From contig CAKTCT010000022.1 of the NCBI GenBank assembly GCA_934539585.1, positions 1 through 41,542 on the forward strand: 41,542 bases of DNA, read 5' to 3'. How positions within the stretch are numbered: position 1 is the stretch's first letter; every line of letters begins with the position of its first letter. Below are positions 1-7,507 of the stretch, one piece after another. The translations under genes were made by a program, and so were the position numbers. The notes under the pieces are model-generated. The model ran no database searches, was not told the origin of the DNA, and worked only from the letters and a program-made list of their open reading frames with translations. Source of the DNA: an uncultured Oscillospiraceae bacterium (GTDB taxonomy: Bacteria; Bacillota; Clostridia; Oscillospirales; Ruminococcaceae).

Positions 1-175
1 GATAGGGTTCCCCTTCGCCCAAACGTCCCACCGGGACGTTTGGGCTGCCCTTCCTGATCTTTTGGTATCATTTGGGGGATTTCGCCCTCTGCGGAGGGCG
101 AGGAGGGGCGCTGCCCCTCCACCCTGCCAGCCTTTTGAAAAAGGCTGGACCGAAAACTTGCTTTGTGTTAACATT
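1..175 (-). repeat. Family I hairpin-chain element, copy A (cut by window edge)
   Basis: Non-coding chain of perfect inverted repeats, the same modules as at 10.4, 22.1 and 28.2-28.7 kb but in reverse orientation. Hairpins: 17-45 (13-bp stem, loop ACC), 83-100 (CGCCCTC stem), 102-120 (GGAGGGGC stem), 127-148 (CCAGCCTTTT stem, 2-nt loop). The remaining modules would lie left of the window. Open frames across it are not credible genes: they follow the palindromes and have no start context. Between 175 and the ATPase start I see only AT-rich leader and a possible extended -10 (TGTGATAGAAT, ending near 303). Confidence 0.8.
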
Positions 176-341
176 CGCCGTCAATTATTGCCAAAAATCC
201 AAAAACTTTCGAATCCAAACAAAATTATCCCCCATTCCCCCGCATATTTGTCACATTCTTTCCGGAAAAAGGACTATCTTTTCCCGCCGAAATGTGATAG
301 AATAAAAGAAATATTCGCCACCCGGCGGGAAGGGAGCCTTT

Positions 342-1022
342 ATGGAAGAAAACCGGAAAATTTATCTCATTACCGGCCACTACGGCAGCGGAAAAACCAA
401 TTTCGCCGTGAACCTGGCCCTGGACCAGCGAAAACAGGGCAAATCCGTTACCCTGGTGGACCTGGACATCGTCAACCCCTACTTCCGCAGCGCGGATTTC
501 GCCGCTATGCTGACGGAACAGGGAATCGGGGTGGTTTCCCCCATTTACGCCAACTCCAACCTGGATATCCCGGCTCTCTCCGGCGCGGTGGACGCGGTTT
601 TTGACAACGGCGGCGATTGTGTTATAATAGACGTGGGCGGCGACGACGCCGGAGCCATCGCTCTGGGCCGCTACGCCCCGGCCATCGCCCGCCACGATTA
701 CGCTCTGTGGTACGTGGTCAACCGCTGCCGCTACCTCACCCAGACCCCGGAAGAAGCCCTTTCGGTGCTGGGGGAGATCGCGGCGGTCTCCCGGCTCCGG
801 CCCACCGGCGTGGTCAACTGCTCCAACCTGGGGGAGGAAACGACCCCGGAAACCGTCTGCGGCTCCGTGGATTTCGCCGCAGAGGTGGCCCGCCTGGCGG
901 GAGTCCCCATGGAGCACACCGTCTACGACCGGCGGCTGGGTAAGTTGGACGTTCCCGGCGCTTATCCGGTGGATGTTTACGTGAAAAAGCCCTGGGACGA
1001 GGATATTCCCCCCGAGGCTTGA
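342..1022 (+). CDS. MinD/CobQ-like P-loop ATPase, first gene of the 2-oxoacid oxidoreductase operon
   Basis: A 226-residue soluble protein. The Walker A loop GHYGSGKT is at residues 12-19, a switch-like VTLVDLDIVNPYFR segment near 36-49 and a hydrophobic Walker B strand ending IIDVGGDD near 95. The fold resembles the SIMIBI class (MinD, CobB, nucleotide-binding ferredoxin-associated ATPases), but the signature lysine of the MinD deviant Walker A (KGGxGKT) is absent. AAGGGAG lies 7 nt before the ATG. It sits 48 nt upstream of a ferredoxin subunit and three oxidoreductase subunits on the same strand, so co-transcription is likely. A role in maturing or regulating the iron-sulfur enzyme is inference from position only. 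Confidence 0.8.
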   Translation: MEENRKIYLITGHYGSGKTNFAVNLALDQRKQGKSVTLVDLDIVNPYFRSADFAAMLTEQGIGVVSPIYANSNLDIPALSGAVDAVFDNGGDCVIIDVGGDDAGAIALGRYAPAIARHDYALWYVVNRCRYLTQTPEEALSVLGEIAAVSRLRPTGVVNCSNLGEETTPETVCGSVDFAAEVARLAGVPMEHTVYDRRLGKLDVPGAYPVDVYVKKPWDEDIPPEA

Positions 1023-1070
1023 AGAAATCGGGTCCGCTCTGCGGGCCCCGGCAAGAAAGAAGGAATCGAA

Positions 1071-1277
1071 ATGGCAAAGGTCACCATCAATCAGGACCGC
1101 TGTAAGGGCTGCGGCCTCTGCGTGTCGGTCTGTCCCAGGAAGGTGCTGGCCCTGGATACGGCCAAGCTGAACCGCAAGGGCTATAACCCCGCCGCTCCGG
1201 TCCGCCCGGAGGACTGCATCGGCTGCGCCATGTGCGCGATGATGTGCCCCGACTGCGTCATCACGGTGGAAAAGTAA
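1071..1277 (+). CDS. 2-oxoacid:ferredoxin oxidoreductase, ferredoxin-like delta subunit
   Basis: A 68-residue protein with two classic 4Fe-4S motifs: Cys11, 14, 17, 21 and Cys49, 52, 55, 59, each followed by proline. This is the bacterial 2x[4Fe-4S] ferredoxin pattern used as the electron-carrying delta (VorD/KorD type) subunit, passing electrons from the thiamine diphosphate site to free ferredoxin. It is followed after 20 nt by the alpha subunit, giving the order delta-alpha-beta-gamma typical of four-subunit enzymes. The ribosome site is AAGGA about 7 nt before ATG. A free ferredoxin is possible, but the gene order argues for a subunit. Confidence 0.93.
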   Translation: MAKVTINQDRCKGCGLCVSVCPRKVLALDTAKLNRKGYNPAAPVRPEDCIGCAMCAMMCPDCVITVEK

Positions 1278-1297
1278 GGGAAGGAAGGAGAAACATC

Positions 1298-2359
1298 ATG
1301 GCAGAAAAATTTTTGATGAAGGGGAACGAGGCGCTGGCAGAAGCCGCCATCCGCAACGGATGTAAGCACTTCTTCGGCTACCCCATCACCCCCCAGACGG
1401 AAGTGGCGGCCTATATGGCCAAGCGCCTTCCCAAAATCGGCGGGACCTATCTCCAGGCGGAAAGCGAAGTGGCCGCCATCAATATGGTCCTGGGCTGCGC
1501 CTCTACGGGCACCCGGTGCCTGACCTCCTCCTCCTCCCCCGGAATCAGCCTCAAGGGCGAGGGCATTTCCTACATCATCGGCTCCGACCTGCCCTGCGTT
1601 ATCATCAACGTCATGCGGGGCGGCCCCGGCTTGGGCGGCATCCAGCCCTCCCAGGCGGACTACTGGCAGGCCACCAAGGCCCCGGGCCACGGCGACGGCC
1701 AGGTCCTGGTCTTTGCGCCCTCCTCGGTCCAGGAGATCGTCAACCTCATCGGCCGGGCCTTTGATAAGGCCGAGACCTACCGGATGCCGGCCATGATCCT
1801 GGCCGACGGCATGCTGGGTCAGATGATGGAGCCGGTGGAGTTCCCCGAGACCACCCCCGCCCCCCACGACAAGCCCTGGGCCCTGACCGGCACCAAGGGC
1901 CAGCGGAAGCCCAACATCGTCAACTCCCTCTACCTCCAGCCCCAGGAGCTGGAGCGCACCATCGTGGAGCGCCAGAAACGCTACGACCTCATCAAGGAGA
2001 CCGAAGTCCTGGTGGAGGAGCAGTTCCTGGACGACGCCGAGTTCGTCGTGGTGGCCTACGGCGCCACCGCCCGTGTGGTGAAGTCCGCCGTGTCCAAGGC
2101 CCGGGAAAAAGGCATCCGGGTGGGGCTCATCCGGCCCATCACCCTGTGGCCTTTCCCCATGAAGGAGATCGCGGCCGCCGCTCAGCAGGTCAAAGCTATG
2201 CTCACCGTGGAAATGAGCATGGGCCAGATGGTGGAGGACGTCCGCCTGGCGGCCAACGGCGCCTGCCCGGTGAGCTTCTTCGGACGCACCGGCGGCATCG
2301 TGCCCAGCCCCGCAGAGGTTCTGGCGGAAATCGAAAAAATGGCAGGAGGTGCCCGATAA
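1298..2359 (+). CDS. vorB: 2-oxoacid:ferredoxin oxidoreductase alpha subunit (VorB-like)
   Basis: A 353-residue subunit starting MAEKFLMKGNEALAEAA; the ATG at 1298 follows AAGGAGGAG closely, while upstream in-frame starts lie inside the ferredoxin gene and are rejected. YPITPQTE near residue 28 is the hallmark of the pyrimidine-binding domain of the pyruvate:ferredoxin oxidoreductase superfamily, and the C-terminal part (from about 250) is the transketolase C-like domain. With beta and gamma it oxidatively decarboxylates a 2-oxoacid to an acyl-CoA and reduces ferredoxin in the cytoplasm. The four-subunit form suggests branched-chain 2-oxoacids (VOR) or 2-oxoglutarate (KOR); substrate cannot be read from the sequence, so the symbol is a best match. 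Confidence 0.88.
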   Translation: MAEKFLMKGNEALAEAAIRNGCKHFFGYPITPQTEVAAYMAKRLPKIGGTYLQAESEVAAINMVLGCASTGTRCLTSSSSPGISLKGEGISYIIGSDLPCVIINVMRGGPGLGGIQPSQADYWQATKAPGHGDGQVLVFAPSSVQEIVNLIGRAFDKAETYRMPAMILADGMLGQMMEPVEFPETTPAPHDKPWALTGTKGQRKPNIVNSLYLQPQELERTIVERQKRYDLIKETEVLVEEQFLDDAEFVVVAYGATARVVKSAVSKAREKGIRVGLIRPITLWPFPMKEIAAAAQQVKAMLTVEMSMGQMVEDVRLAANGACPVSFFGRTGGIVPSPAEVLAEIEKMAGGAR

Positions 2360-2361
2360 TC

Positions 2362-3120
2362 ATGGCCATTGTGTTTCAGAAAACCAAGGGTTTGACCGAT
2401 AAGGAGACCCACTACTGCCCCGGCTGCACCCACGGCATCATCCACCGTCTGGTGGCGGAGTGCCTGGAGGAGCTGGGCGTCCTGGGCGACGCCATCGGCG
2501 TTGCGCCGGTGGGCTGCGCCGTTATGGCGTATGATTACTTCAACTGCGATATGGTGGAGGCTCCCCACGGCCGCGCCCCGGCGGTAGCCACGGGCATCAA
2601 GCGGGCCCGCCCGGAGAACGTGGTCTTCACCTACCAGGGCGACGGCGACCTGGCCGCCATCGGCACCGCCGAGACGGTCCACTCCGCCACCCGTGGCGAG
2701 AACATCACCATCATCTTCGTCAACAACGCCATTTACGGCATGACCGGCGGGCAGATGGCCCCCACCACCCTCCCCGGGCAGGTGACCCAGACCACCCCCT
2801 ACGGCCGCGACGTCAACTACTCCGGCTACCCCGTGCGGATCTGCGAGATGCTGTCCACCCTGAGCGGCGTTGCCTACGCCGAGCGGGTGGCCGTGAACAA
2901 CGTTCCCAACATCCGCAAGGCCAAAGCGGCCATCAAGAAGGCCCTGACGGCCCAGATCGAGAAGAAAGGCTTCTCCATTGTGGAGGTCCTCTCCGGCTGT
3001 CCCACCAACTGGGGCATGACGCCGCTGGAGGCCCTGAAATGGATCGACGACAAGATGATCCCCTACTACCCCCTGGGTGTGTATAAGGACGTCACGGAGA
3101 AAGGGGTGCACGCGGAATGA
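2362..3120 (+). CDS. 2-oxoacid:ferredoxin oxidoreductase beta subunit (thiamine diphosphate binding)
   Basis: A 252-residue protein starting MAIVFQKTKG, 2 nt after the alpha stop; GGAGGT lies just upstream. It has the CPGC motif near residue 20, and the thiamine diphosphate motif GDGD near 92 followed about 25 residues later by NNAIYGMTGGQ, which bind the Mg-diphosphate. This subunit carries the decarboxylating active site. Its stop overlaps the gamma start (ATGA at 3117), indicating translational coupling and a fixed stoichiometry. Confidence 0.92.
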   Translation: MAIVFQKTKGLTDKETHYCPGCTHGIIHRLVAECLEELGVLGDAIGVAPVGCAVMAYDYFNCDMVEAPHGRAPAVATGIKRARPENVVFTYQGDGDLAAIGTAETVHSATRGENITIIFVNNAIYGMTGGQMAPTTLPGQVTQTTPYGRDVNYSGYPVRICEMLSTLSGVAYAERVAVNNVPNIRKAKAAIKKALTAQIEKKGFSIVEVLSGCPTNWGMTPLEALKWIDDKMIPYYPLGVYKDVTEKGVHAE

Positions 3121-3653
3121 TCCTCAATATGCTGATCGCCGGCTTCGGCGGACAGGGCGTTCTGTTCATGGGCAAGGTGGCGGCCTACACCGCCATGGTG
3201 GAGGACAGATGCGTGTCCTGGCTGCCCTCCTATGGCCCGGAGATGCGGGGCGGCACCGCCAACTGCTCCGTCTGCATCGACAACGAGCCCATCGGCTGCC
3301 CCATTGTTCTGGAGCCCGAGACCCTGGTGGTCCTGAACAGCCCCTCTTATGACAAATTCGTGGATACCGTCCAGCCCGGCGGCCAGATCTTCATCGACAG
3401 TGCCCTGATTAGCGCCAGATGCCCCCGGACGGACATCAAGGCCCACTACATCCCCTGCACCCAGATGTCCAAGGACGAAGGGCTTTCCGGCCTGGCCAAC
3501 ATCATCATGCTGGGCAAGGTCCTGCGGGAGACGGGCTTCACCAGCTTTGACGTCCTCTGTGAGGCTATGCGCAAATGCATCCCCCCGAAAAAAGCCCACC
3601 TCACCGACGCCAACCTCCGCGCCCTGAAGCTGGGGTACGAATACGCGGACTAA
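3117..3653 (+). CDS. 2-oxoacid:ferredoxin oxidoreductase gamma subunit
   Basis: A 178-residue subunit beginning MILNMLIAGFGGQGV. The GFGGQGV nucleotide-like loop and SYGPEMRGGTANCSV segment are standard in the gamma (CoA-handling) domain of this superfamily. The start overlaps the beta stop in ATGA. It closes the operon; about 800 nt of non-coding repeat follow, which starts with GC-rich hairpins that could stop transcription (for example 3826-3846). Confidence 0.92.
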   Translation: MILNMLIAGFGGQGVLFMGKVAAYTAMVEDRCVSWLPSYGPEMRGGTANCSVCIDNEPIGCPIVLEPETLVVLNSPSYDKFVDTVQPGGQIFIDSALISARCPRTDIKAHYIPCTQMSKDEGLSGLANIIMLGKVLRETGFTSFDVLCEAMRKCIPPKKAHLTDANLRALKLGYEYAD

Positions 3654-3720
3654 GTCCCCGTACCCCAAGCACCCCACGTCAAGCCGACGCGTATCTCCGA
3701 ATCCTTATACAGGAATCGAA
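3654..3720. other. Spacer between oxidoreductase operon and repeat region
   Basis: Short stretch with no gene and no recognisable site; the inverted repeat family begins at about 3721. Confidence 0.5.
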
Positions 3721-4213
3721 GCGTTCAAAAGTGCTGCACGGTTGCCTGCTGTCCGAGCACCGATAGCGGCGGCGGGAAGTGTCGCGTGCGGTCCTCCATA
3801 TCCAGCGCCTGTCGCCATTGGGGTTTTTAGGGGCGCAGCCCCTAAACGGACTTTTCTGCTTACTCTTTTCCTCCGGGGAAAAGAGTAAGTGCGCTGTGTA
3901 GGACATAACAAATCTGTACAAACGTAAGTAGCCGCATAGGCTAGTAGGACCTGCCGATTACGAATCGAATTCGGCAGCACTACCGGCCTATGCGGCTACT
4001 TACGTTTTTTATTATCGATAGGTGATTTCTTGCACCCATTCTTTTCCTGCGTGGGAAAAGAATGGGGAGAAAAGGACGCTCGGGTGGCTCCCGCCCCCCG
4101 AGACCCCCTAAAGTCGCGCCTTGGGCTTCGGAGGACCCCGATATTACCCCGCGGTGAACACGCCCGCCGCAATTGGTGCTCAAACAGTAGGCATCCGCAC
4201 ACCACTTTCGAAC
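3721..4213. repeat. Family II repeat: two diverged inverted copies facing each other
   Basis: 3721-3919 and the reverse complement of 4008-4213 align over their length: outer GTTCAAAAGTG vs GTTCGAAAGTG, a shared GAGCACC and GCGGCGG segment, GGTCCTCC, a TTTAGGGG start, an ACTTTTCT-type segment and a 13-bp hairpin. The hairpins are 3859-3889 (CTTACTCTTTTCC stem) and 4035-4066 (CCCATTCTTTTCC stem): three stem positions differ and all three are compensated on the other arm. A second hairpin, 3826-3846 (TTTAGGGGC stem, loop GCA), is perfect only in the left copy. Open frames here are palindrome artefacts. Confidence 0.7.
3920..4007. repeat. Perfect 22-bp inverted repeat at the centre of the family II pair
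   Basis: Arms 3920-3941 and 3986-4007 are exact reverse complements (22 of 22). The 44-nt centre holds a second inverted repeat, CTGCCGA (3951-3957) with TCGGCAG (3971-3977). The right arm runs into TTTTTT at 4005-4010, so a plus-strand transcript would end in a terminator-like stem. It could be a terminator, a recombination junction between the two inverted copies, or the tips of a mobile element. Confidence 0.85.
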
Positions 4214-4239
4214 GGTATCGTCCTCACGACAGGCTTCGG

Positions 4240-4386
4240 GGGGCAGGCGGCGGCCTGACCAAGTGCCAATCGGCGCACTCACCCAGGCGTTTTCCGGTTT
4301 CCGAAGGAAATCGCGGGCGATGCCCGCGAAGGAAAAGGCCAGAGCTTTATCGCGTAGCGATATTGCGGGGCAGGCGGCGGCCTGAC
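4240..4386. repeat. 20-nt direct repeat, each a small hairpin
   Basis: GGGGCAGGCGGCGGCCTGAC occurs exactly at 4240-4259 and 4367-4386; each contains the CAGGC/GCCTG stem. Between them are further hairpins: CGCGGGC-GAT-GCCCGCG at about 4310-4328 and TATCGC-GTA-GCGATA at about 4349-4363. No gene is supported in 4214-4418. Confidence 0.7.
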
Positions 4387-4418
4387 GTGGTACTAACTGA
4401 TGCTTCGCCCGCGAACCA

Positions 4419-4447
4419 TTGCATATCCCAACAGACTCTGCTATAAT
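4419..4447 (+). promoter_or_regulatory. Sigma-A promoter for ktrB
   Basis: TTGCAT (4419-4424), 17-nt spacer, TATAAT (4442-4447). The start codon of ktrB is at 4479, giving a leader of about 25 nt. Confidence 0.75.
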
Positions 4448-4478
4448 CAAAACAAGACTACAAAACCGAGGTGTCGTT

Positions 4479-5855
4479 ATGAAGCCCAAACGCCCTTCTT
4501 TGGCGGAAAAACGGGAATCCGCCCTGCTCCGCAATCCGGCGCTGATGATCGTCGGCAGCTTCCTGGTCCTGATCCTGACCGGCGCCTTCCTCCTGACCCT
4601 CCCGTTCTTCAACCGGGCGGGAGCCTTCACCCCCTTCCTCAACGCCCTGTTCACGGCCACCTCGGCCACCTGCGTCACCGGCCTGGTGGTCTACGACACC
4701 TATACCTATTTCAACCTGGCGGGCCAGATCGTGATCATCACCCTGATCCAGCTGGGCGGCCTGGGCCTGGTGACTCTCACCAGCTTCTTCTACCTCCTGC
4801 TGGGCAGACGCGTGGGCCTGCGCACCGCCCGGCTGGCCCAGGAGTCCGTGGGCTCCGACCAGAAGGTCAACGCCGGAAAGCTCATCAAAATGCTGGTCTT
4901 TTTCACGGCGGTCATGGAGCTTCTGGGGGCGCTGGTCCTCTCCCTCTATTTCGTCCCGGAGTTTGGCCGCTACGGCGGGTTCATGGCGGCGTTTTTCGCC
5001 ATTTCCGCCTTCTGCAACGCCGGATTTGACCTCCTGGGGATGCGGGGGGCCTTCTCCAGCCTGGCCTCGGTCAACGACCAGCCCCTGGTGATGCTGACCA
5101 TCACCGCCCTGATTATCTGCGGCGGCCTGGGCTTCGTGGTCTGGCAGGACCTCTGGAACTACCGCCGCCGGAAGCGCCTGTTCCTTCACACCAAAATCGT
5201 CCTGGTCTCCACCGCGGGGCTGATCCTGGGCGGAACGCTGCTGTTTCTGATTCTGGAGTGGAAAAACCCCAGGACCCTGGGCAATATGCCCTTCTGGCAG
5301 AGGCTTCTGAACGCCCTGTTCCAGGCCGTGACCACCCGGACGGCAGGCTTTGACGCCATGAATAACCCAGGCATGACCGGAGCCTCCAAGCTGATCTCCG
5401 TGGTGCTGATGTTCATCGGGGCCGCGCCGGGCTCCACCGGCGGCGGCGTGAAGATCACCACCGTGGTGGTCCTGGTCATGACGGTGTTCTCGGTGATGCG
5501 GGGCTGGCCGGAGACCATCATCCGCAGCCGCCGCATTGATAAGCTGATAGTCTATAAGGCCCTTTCCGTGGCCACCCTGGGACTGCTCCTGGTGATGCTC
5601 ACCGCCGGGACCATCCTGGCCACCTCCCCCAGCACCAGCGTGGACGCCCTGTTCGAGGCCGCCTCCGCATTTTCCACCGCCGGGCTTACCGCAGGCGTCA
5701 CCGGCGTCGCCGGGGGATTCAGCAAGATCATGCTGATCCTGGCCATGTTCTTCGGCCGGGTGGGGCCGGTGTCCTTCGCCCTGTCCATCTCGGCGGCCGC
5801 CGGCGGGGAGGAAAAGCGCCGGGTCCTCCCCGAGGGCCAGATCTGGGTGGGATAA
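4479..5855 (+). CDS. ktrB: TrkH/KtrB-type potassium channel-transporter subunit
   Basis: A 458-residue membrane protein; GAGGTG lies 6 nt before the ATG at 4479, preferred over the ATG at 4419, which overlaps the promoter. The four pore repeats of the Trk/Ktr/HKT superfamily are visible, with the selectivity-filter glycines in TSATCVTGL, SAFCNAGFD, TTRTAGFDA and SAFSTAGLT. It would import K+ (Na+ coupled in KtrB) through the cytoplasmic membrane under control of a KtrA/TrkA NAD/ATP-binding ring. No ktrA is present in the window, so the partner must be encoded elsewhere. Monocistronic, with a promoter and terminator of its own. Confidence 0.92.
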   Translation: MKPKRPSLAEKRESALLRNPALMIVGSFLVLILTGAFLLTLPFFNRAGAFTPFLNALFTATSATCVTGLVVYDTYTYFNLAGQIVIITLIQLGGLGLVTLTSFFYLLLGRRVGLRTARLAQESVGSDQKVNAGKLIKMLVFFTAVMELLGALVLSLYFVPEFGRYGGFMAAFFAISAFCNAGFDLLGMRGAFSSLASVNDQPLVMLTITALIICGGLGFVVWQDLWNYRRRKRLFLHTKIVLVSTAGLILGGTLLFLILEWKNPRTLGNMPFWQRLLNALFQAVTTRTAGFDAMNNPGMTGASKLISVVLMFIGAAPGSTGGGVKITTVVVLVMTVFSVMRGWPETIIRSRRIDKLIVYKALSVATLGLLLVMLTAGTILATSPSTSVDALFEAASAFSTAGLTAGVTGVAGGFSKIMLILAMFFGRVGPVSFALSISAAAGGEEKRRVLPEGQIWVG

Positions 5856-5891
5856 AAAACGGCCCTCTGCCGCAGAGCAGAGGGCCATTTT
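5855..5891. terminator. Bidirectional intrinsic terminator between ktrB and dacF
   Basis: Stem GGCCCTCTGC (5861-5870) with GCAGAGGGCC (5877-5886), 6-nt loop. TTTT follows on the plus strand, and six T on the minus strand (A run at 5854-5859), so it can serve both converging genes. Confidence 0.88.
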
Positions 5892-6091
5892 CACCGCATC
5901 AGCCACCGGAAAAGCAGGAAAAACGCCGTGGCAAAATCCATCCGCTTCACGGCCTTTTCCGCCAGAATAGGCACTTCGGCCAGGAGCCGGCCCTCTAGGG
6001 TGAACGTTGCCTCTCCCAGCCGCTGGCCCTCCTCTACCGGAGCCTCAATTTCCTCATCCAGGGATACCACCCGGACCACATCCCGGCTTTT
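5891..6091 (-). pseudogene. Duplicated 3' end of dacF (orphan C-terminal tail)
   Basis: Encodes about 62 residues nearly identical to the last 62 of the neighbouring DacF (7 replacements, about 92% identical in DNA), repeated at a 222-bp period. Since 222 is a multiple of three, the tail is in the same frame as dacF and separated only by the TGA at 6113-6115 and a short linker. It contains the last strands and the amphipathic membrane anchor (ATAFFLLFRW) but no catalytic motif, and no convincing ribosome site. The bidirectional terminator lies directly after it. Most likely a partial duplication or the remnant of recombination with a paralogue; readthrough would give a double-tailed DacF. Confidence 0.8.
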
Positions 6092-6112
6092 CCACCGCCC
6101 AGATGGCCGTTT

Positions 6113-7327
6113 TCACCGCACCAGCCACCGGAAAATCAGGAAAAACGCCGTGGCAAAATCCATCCGCTTCACGCCCTTTTTCGCCAGAATAGGCACTTCG
6201 GCCAGGACCCGGCCCTCCAGGGTGAACGTTGCCTCCCCCAGCCGCTGGCCCTCCTCCACCGGGGCCTCGATTTCCTCGTCCAGGGACACCGCCCGGACTA
6301 CGTCCCCGGCCTTCCCCTTGGGAATGAGAAGGGCGTCCATGGGGGAGACCGTCAGCCCCACCGATTCCTCCACGCCCCGGCGGACGGCGACGGGGATAAG
6401 CTCCGCCTCCGGCACCTCCGGGACATAGCTTTCAAAGGAGGAAAAGCCGTAGTTGAGCAGCGTCTTGCAGGCGGCGAACCGCTGGTCCGAGGTGTCGCTG
6501 CCCATGGAAACGGCAATGAGACTCAGCCCCTGCCGGGTGGCGCTGGCGGAAAGGCAGCTCCCCGCGCCGTCGGTGGTGCCGGTTTTCAGCCCGGTGCAGC
6601 CTTCGTAGAACCGCACCAGCTTGTTGGTGTTGACCAGGGAGGTCTTGCCGTCCCGGAGGGAGTCCATCCAGATGGTGGTGTACTTCGTAATGTCCGGGTG
6701 GCGCAGCAGCTCCCGGGACATGAGGGCCACGTCGTAGGCCGTGGACAGGTGCCCCTCTGCGTCCAGGCCCGTGGGATTCACAAAGTGGGTGTCCTTCATG
6801 CCCAGTTCCTGGGCCCGGGCGTTCATCCGGTCCACAAAGGCCCCTTCACTGCCGGAAACATGCTCCGCCAGGGCCATGGAGGCGTCATTGGCGGACTTCA
6901 CCGCCGCCGCCTTGACCAGCTCCTCCACCGTCATCTGCTCTCCGGGCTCCAGCCAGATCTGACTGCCGCCCATGGAGGCCGCGTGCTCCGAGCAGGTGAC
7001 CGGGTCCTCCCACCGGATGGAGCCGTCCTCAATGGCCTCCATGACCAGCAGGAGGGTCATGATTTTGGTGATGGAGGCCGGGGGCATGGGCTCGTGGGCG
7101 TTTTTCTCAAAAAGCAGCTGGCCGCTGCCCGCGTCCAGGAGGACGGCGGACCGGGCCGGTAGCTCCTGGGCCTGGGCAGCCGTTACCGCCGTTTCCTCCC
7201 CGGTGATCCAGGATTCCTCCGCTAAACCGTCGGCAAGGACCCTGCCCGGGGAGGCCAGGGCCAGCGCAACCGCCGCCGCCAGGGCTCCCCGCCGGAGCCA
7301 CCGTCCGGGATTTTTCCGTTTCATCAT
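6113..7327 (-). CDS. dacF: D-alanyl-D-alanine carboxypeptidase (PBP5/DacF type)
   Basis: A 404-residue secreted, membrane-tethered peptidase that removes the terminal D-alanine from peptidoglycan stem peptides. An N-terminal signal peptide (residues about 1-33) is followed by the penicillin-binding triad: SITK (Ser85, Lys88), SAN (Ser145-Asn147) and KTG (248-250). The C-terminal beta domain ends in an amphipathic helix (ATAFFLIFRW) like the PBP5 anchor. The start codon at 7327 follows an AAGGAG-type site. Whether it is vegetative (DacA) or spore-cortex (DacF/DacB) is not decided by sequence alone. It is transcribed away from ddh and is followed by a duplicated copy of its own 3' end. Confidence 0.92.
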   Translation of the reverse strand: MMKRKNPGRWLRRGALAAAVALALASPGRVLADGLAEESWITGEETAVTAAQAQELPARSAVLLDAGSGQLLFEKNAHEPMPPASITKIMTLLLVMEAIEDGSIRWEDPVTCSEHAASMGGSQIWLEPGEQMTVEELVKAAAVKSANDASMALAEHVSGSEGAFVDRMNARAQELGMKDTHFVNPTGLDAEGHLSTAYDVALMSRELLRHPDITKYTTIWMDSLRDGKTSLVNTNKLVRFYEGCTGLKTGTTDGAGSCLSASATRQGLSLIAVSMGSDTSDQRFAACKTLLNYGFSSFESYVPEVPEAELIPVAVRRGVEESVGLTVSPMDALLIPKGKAGDVVRAVSLDEEIEAPVEEGQRLGEATFTLEGRVLAEVPILAKKGVKRMDFATAFFLIFRWLVR

Positions 7328-7343
7328 CCACCGCTCCTTCCGG

Positions 7344-7365
7344 GGACGCCGGGGCGTCCGTTTTT
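7344..7365 (+). terminator. Hairpin with T run antisense to the dacF leader
   Basis: GGACGCC-GG-GGCGTCC followed by GTTTTT on the plus strand. It lies in the dacF leader on the minus strand, and on the plus strand could stop transcription antisense to dacF before ddh. The 2-nt loop makes its activity uncertain. Confidence 0.4.
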
Positions 7366-7444
7366 GCTACATCCTATGCGTCCCGCCGGTAAAAAAGAAT
7401 GAAAAAAATCGCCGCCGGTTCTCCGGCTTTGACGCATTTGGGGA

Positions 7445-7473
7445 TTGCCCGGCGGCGGGAGCTGTGCTATACT
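7445..7473 (+). promoter_or_regulatory. Promoter for ddh
   Basis: TTGCCC (7445-7450), 17-nt spacer, TATACT (7468-7473) with an extended TG motif (TGC) in front of the -10. The ATG of ddh is at 7508 after GAGGAG. Confidence 0.7.
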
Positions 7474-7507
7474 ATTTTCATAAAACGGACAAGAGAGGAG
7501 CTTTTAT

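Noticed and set aside
62..604. Open frames across the first hairpin element
   Set aside because: They run through palindromes and the leader of the ATPase gene, have no ribosome site and overlap a well-supported gene in another frame.
3920..4007. Retron-like or self-priming RNA locus
   Set aside because: Long stem and inner hairpin are suggestive, but no reverse transcriptase or effector is nearby.
3980..4678. Long open frames on both strands in the family II region
   Set aside because: Arg/Pro-rich translations with no domain; both strands are open because the region is GC-rich and palindromic.
7429..7434. TTGACG as -35 of ddh
   Set aside because: 33 nt from the TATACT box; the TTGCCC at 7445 gives the correct 17-nt spacing.
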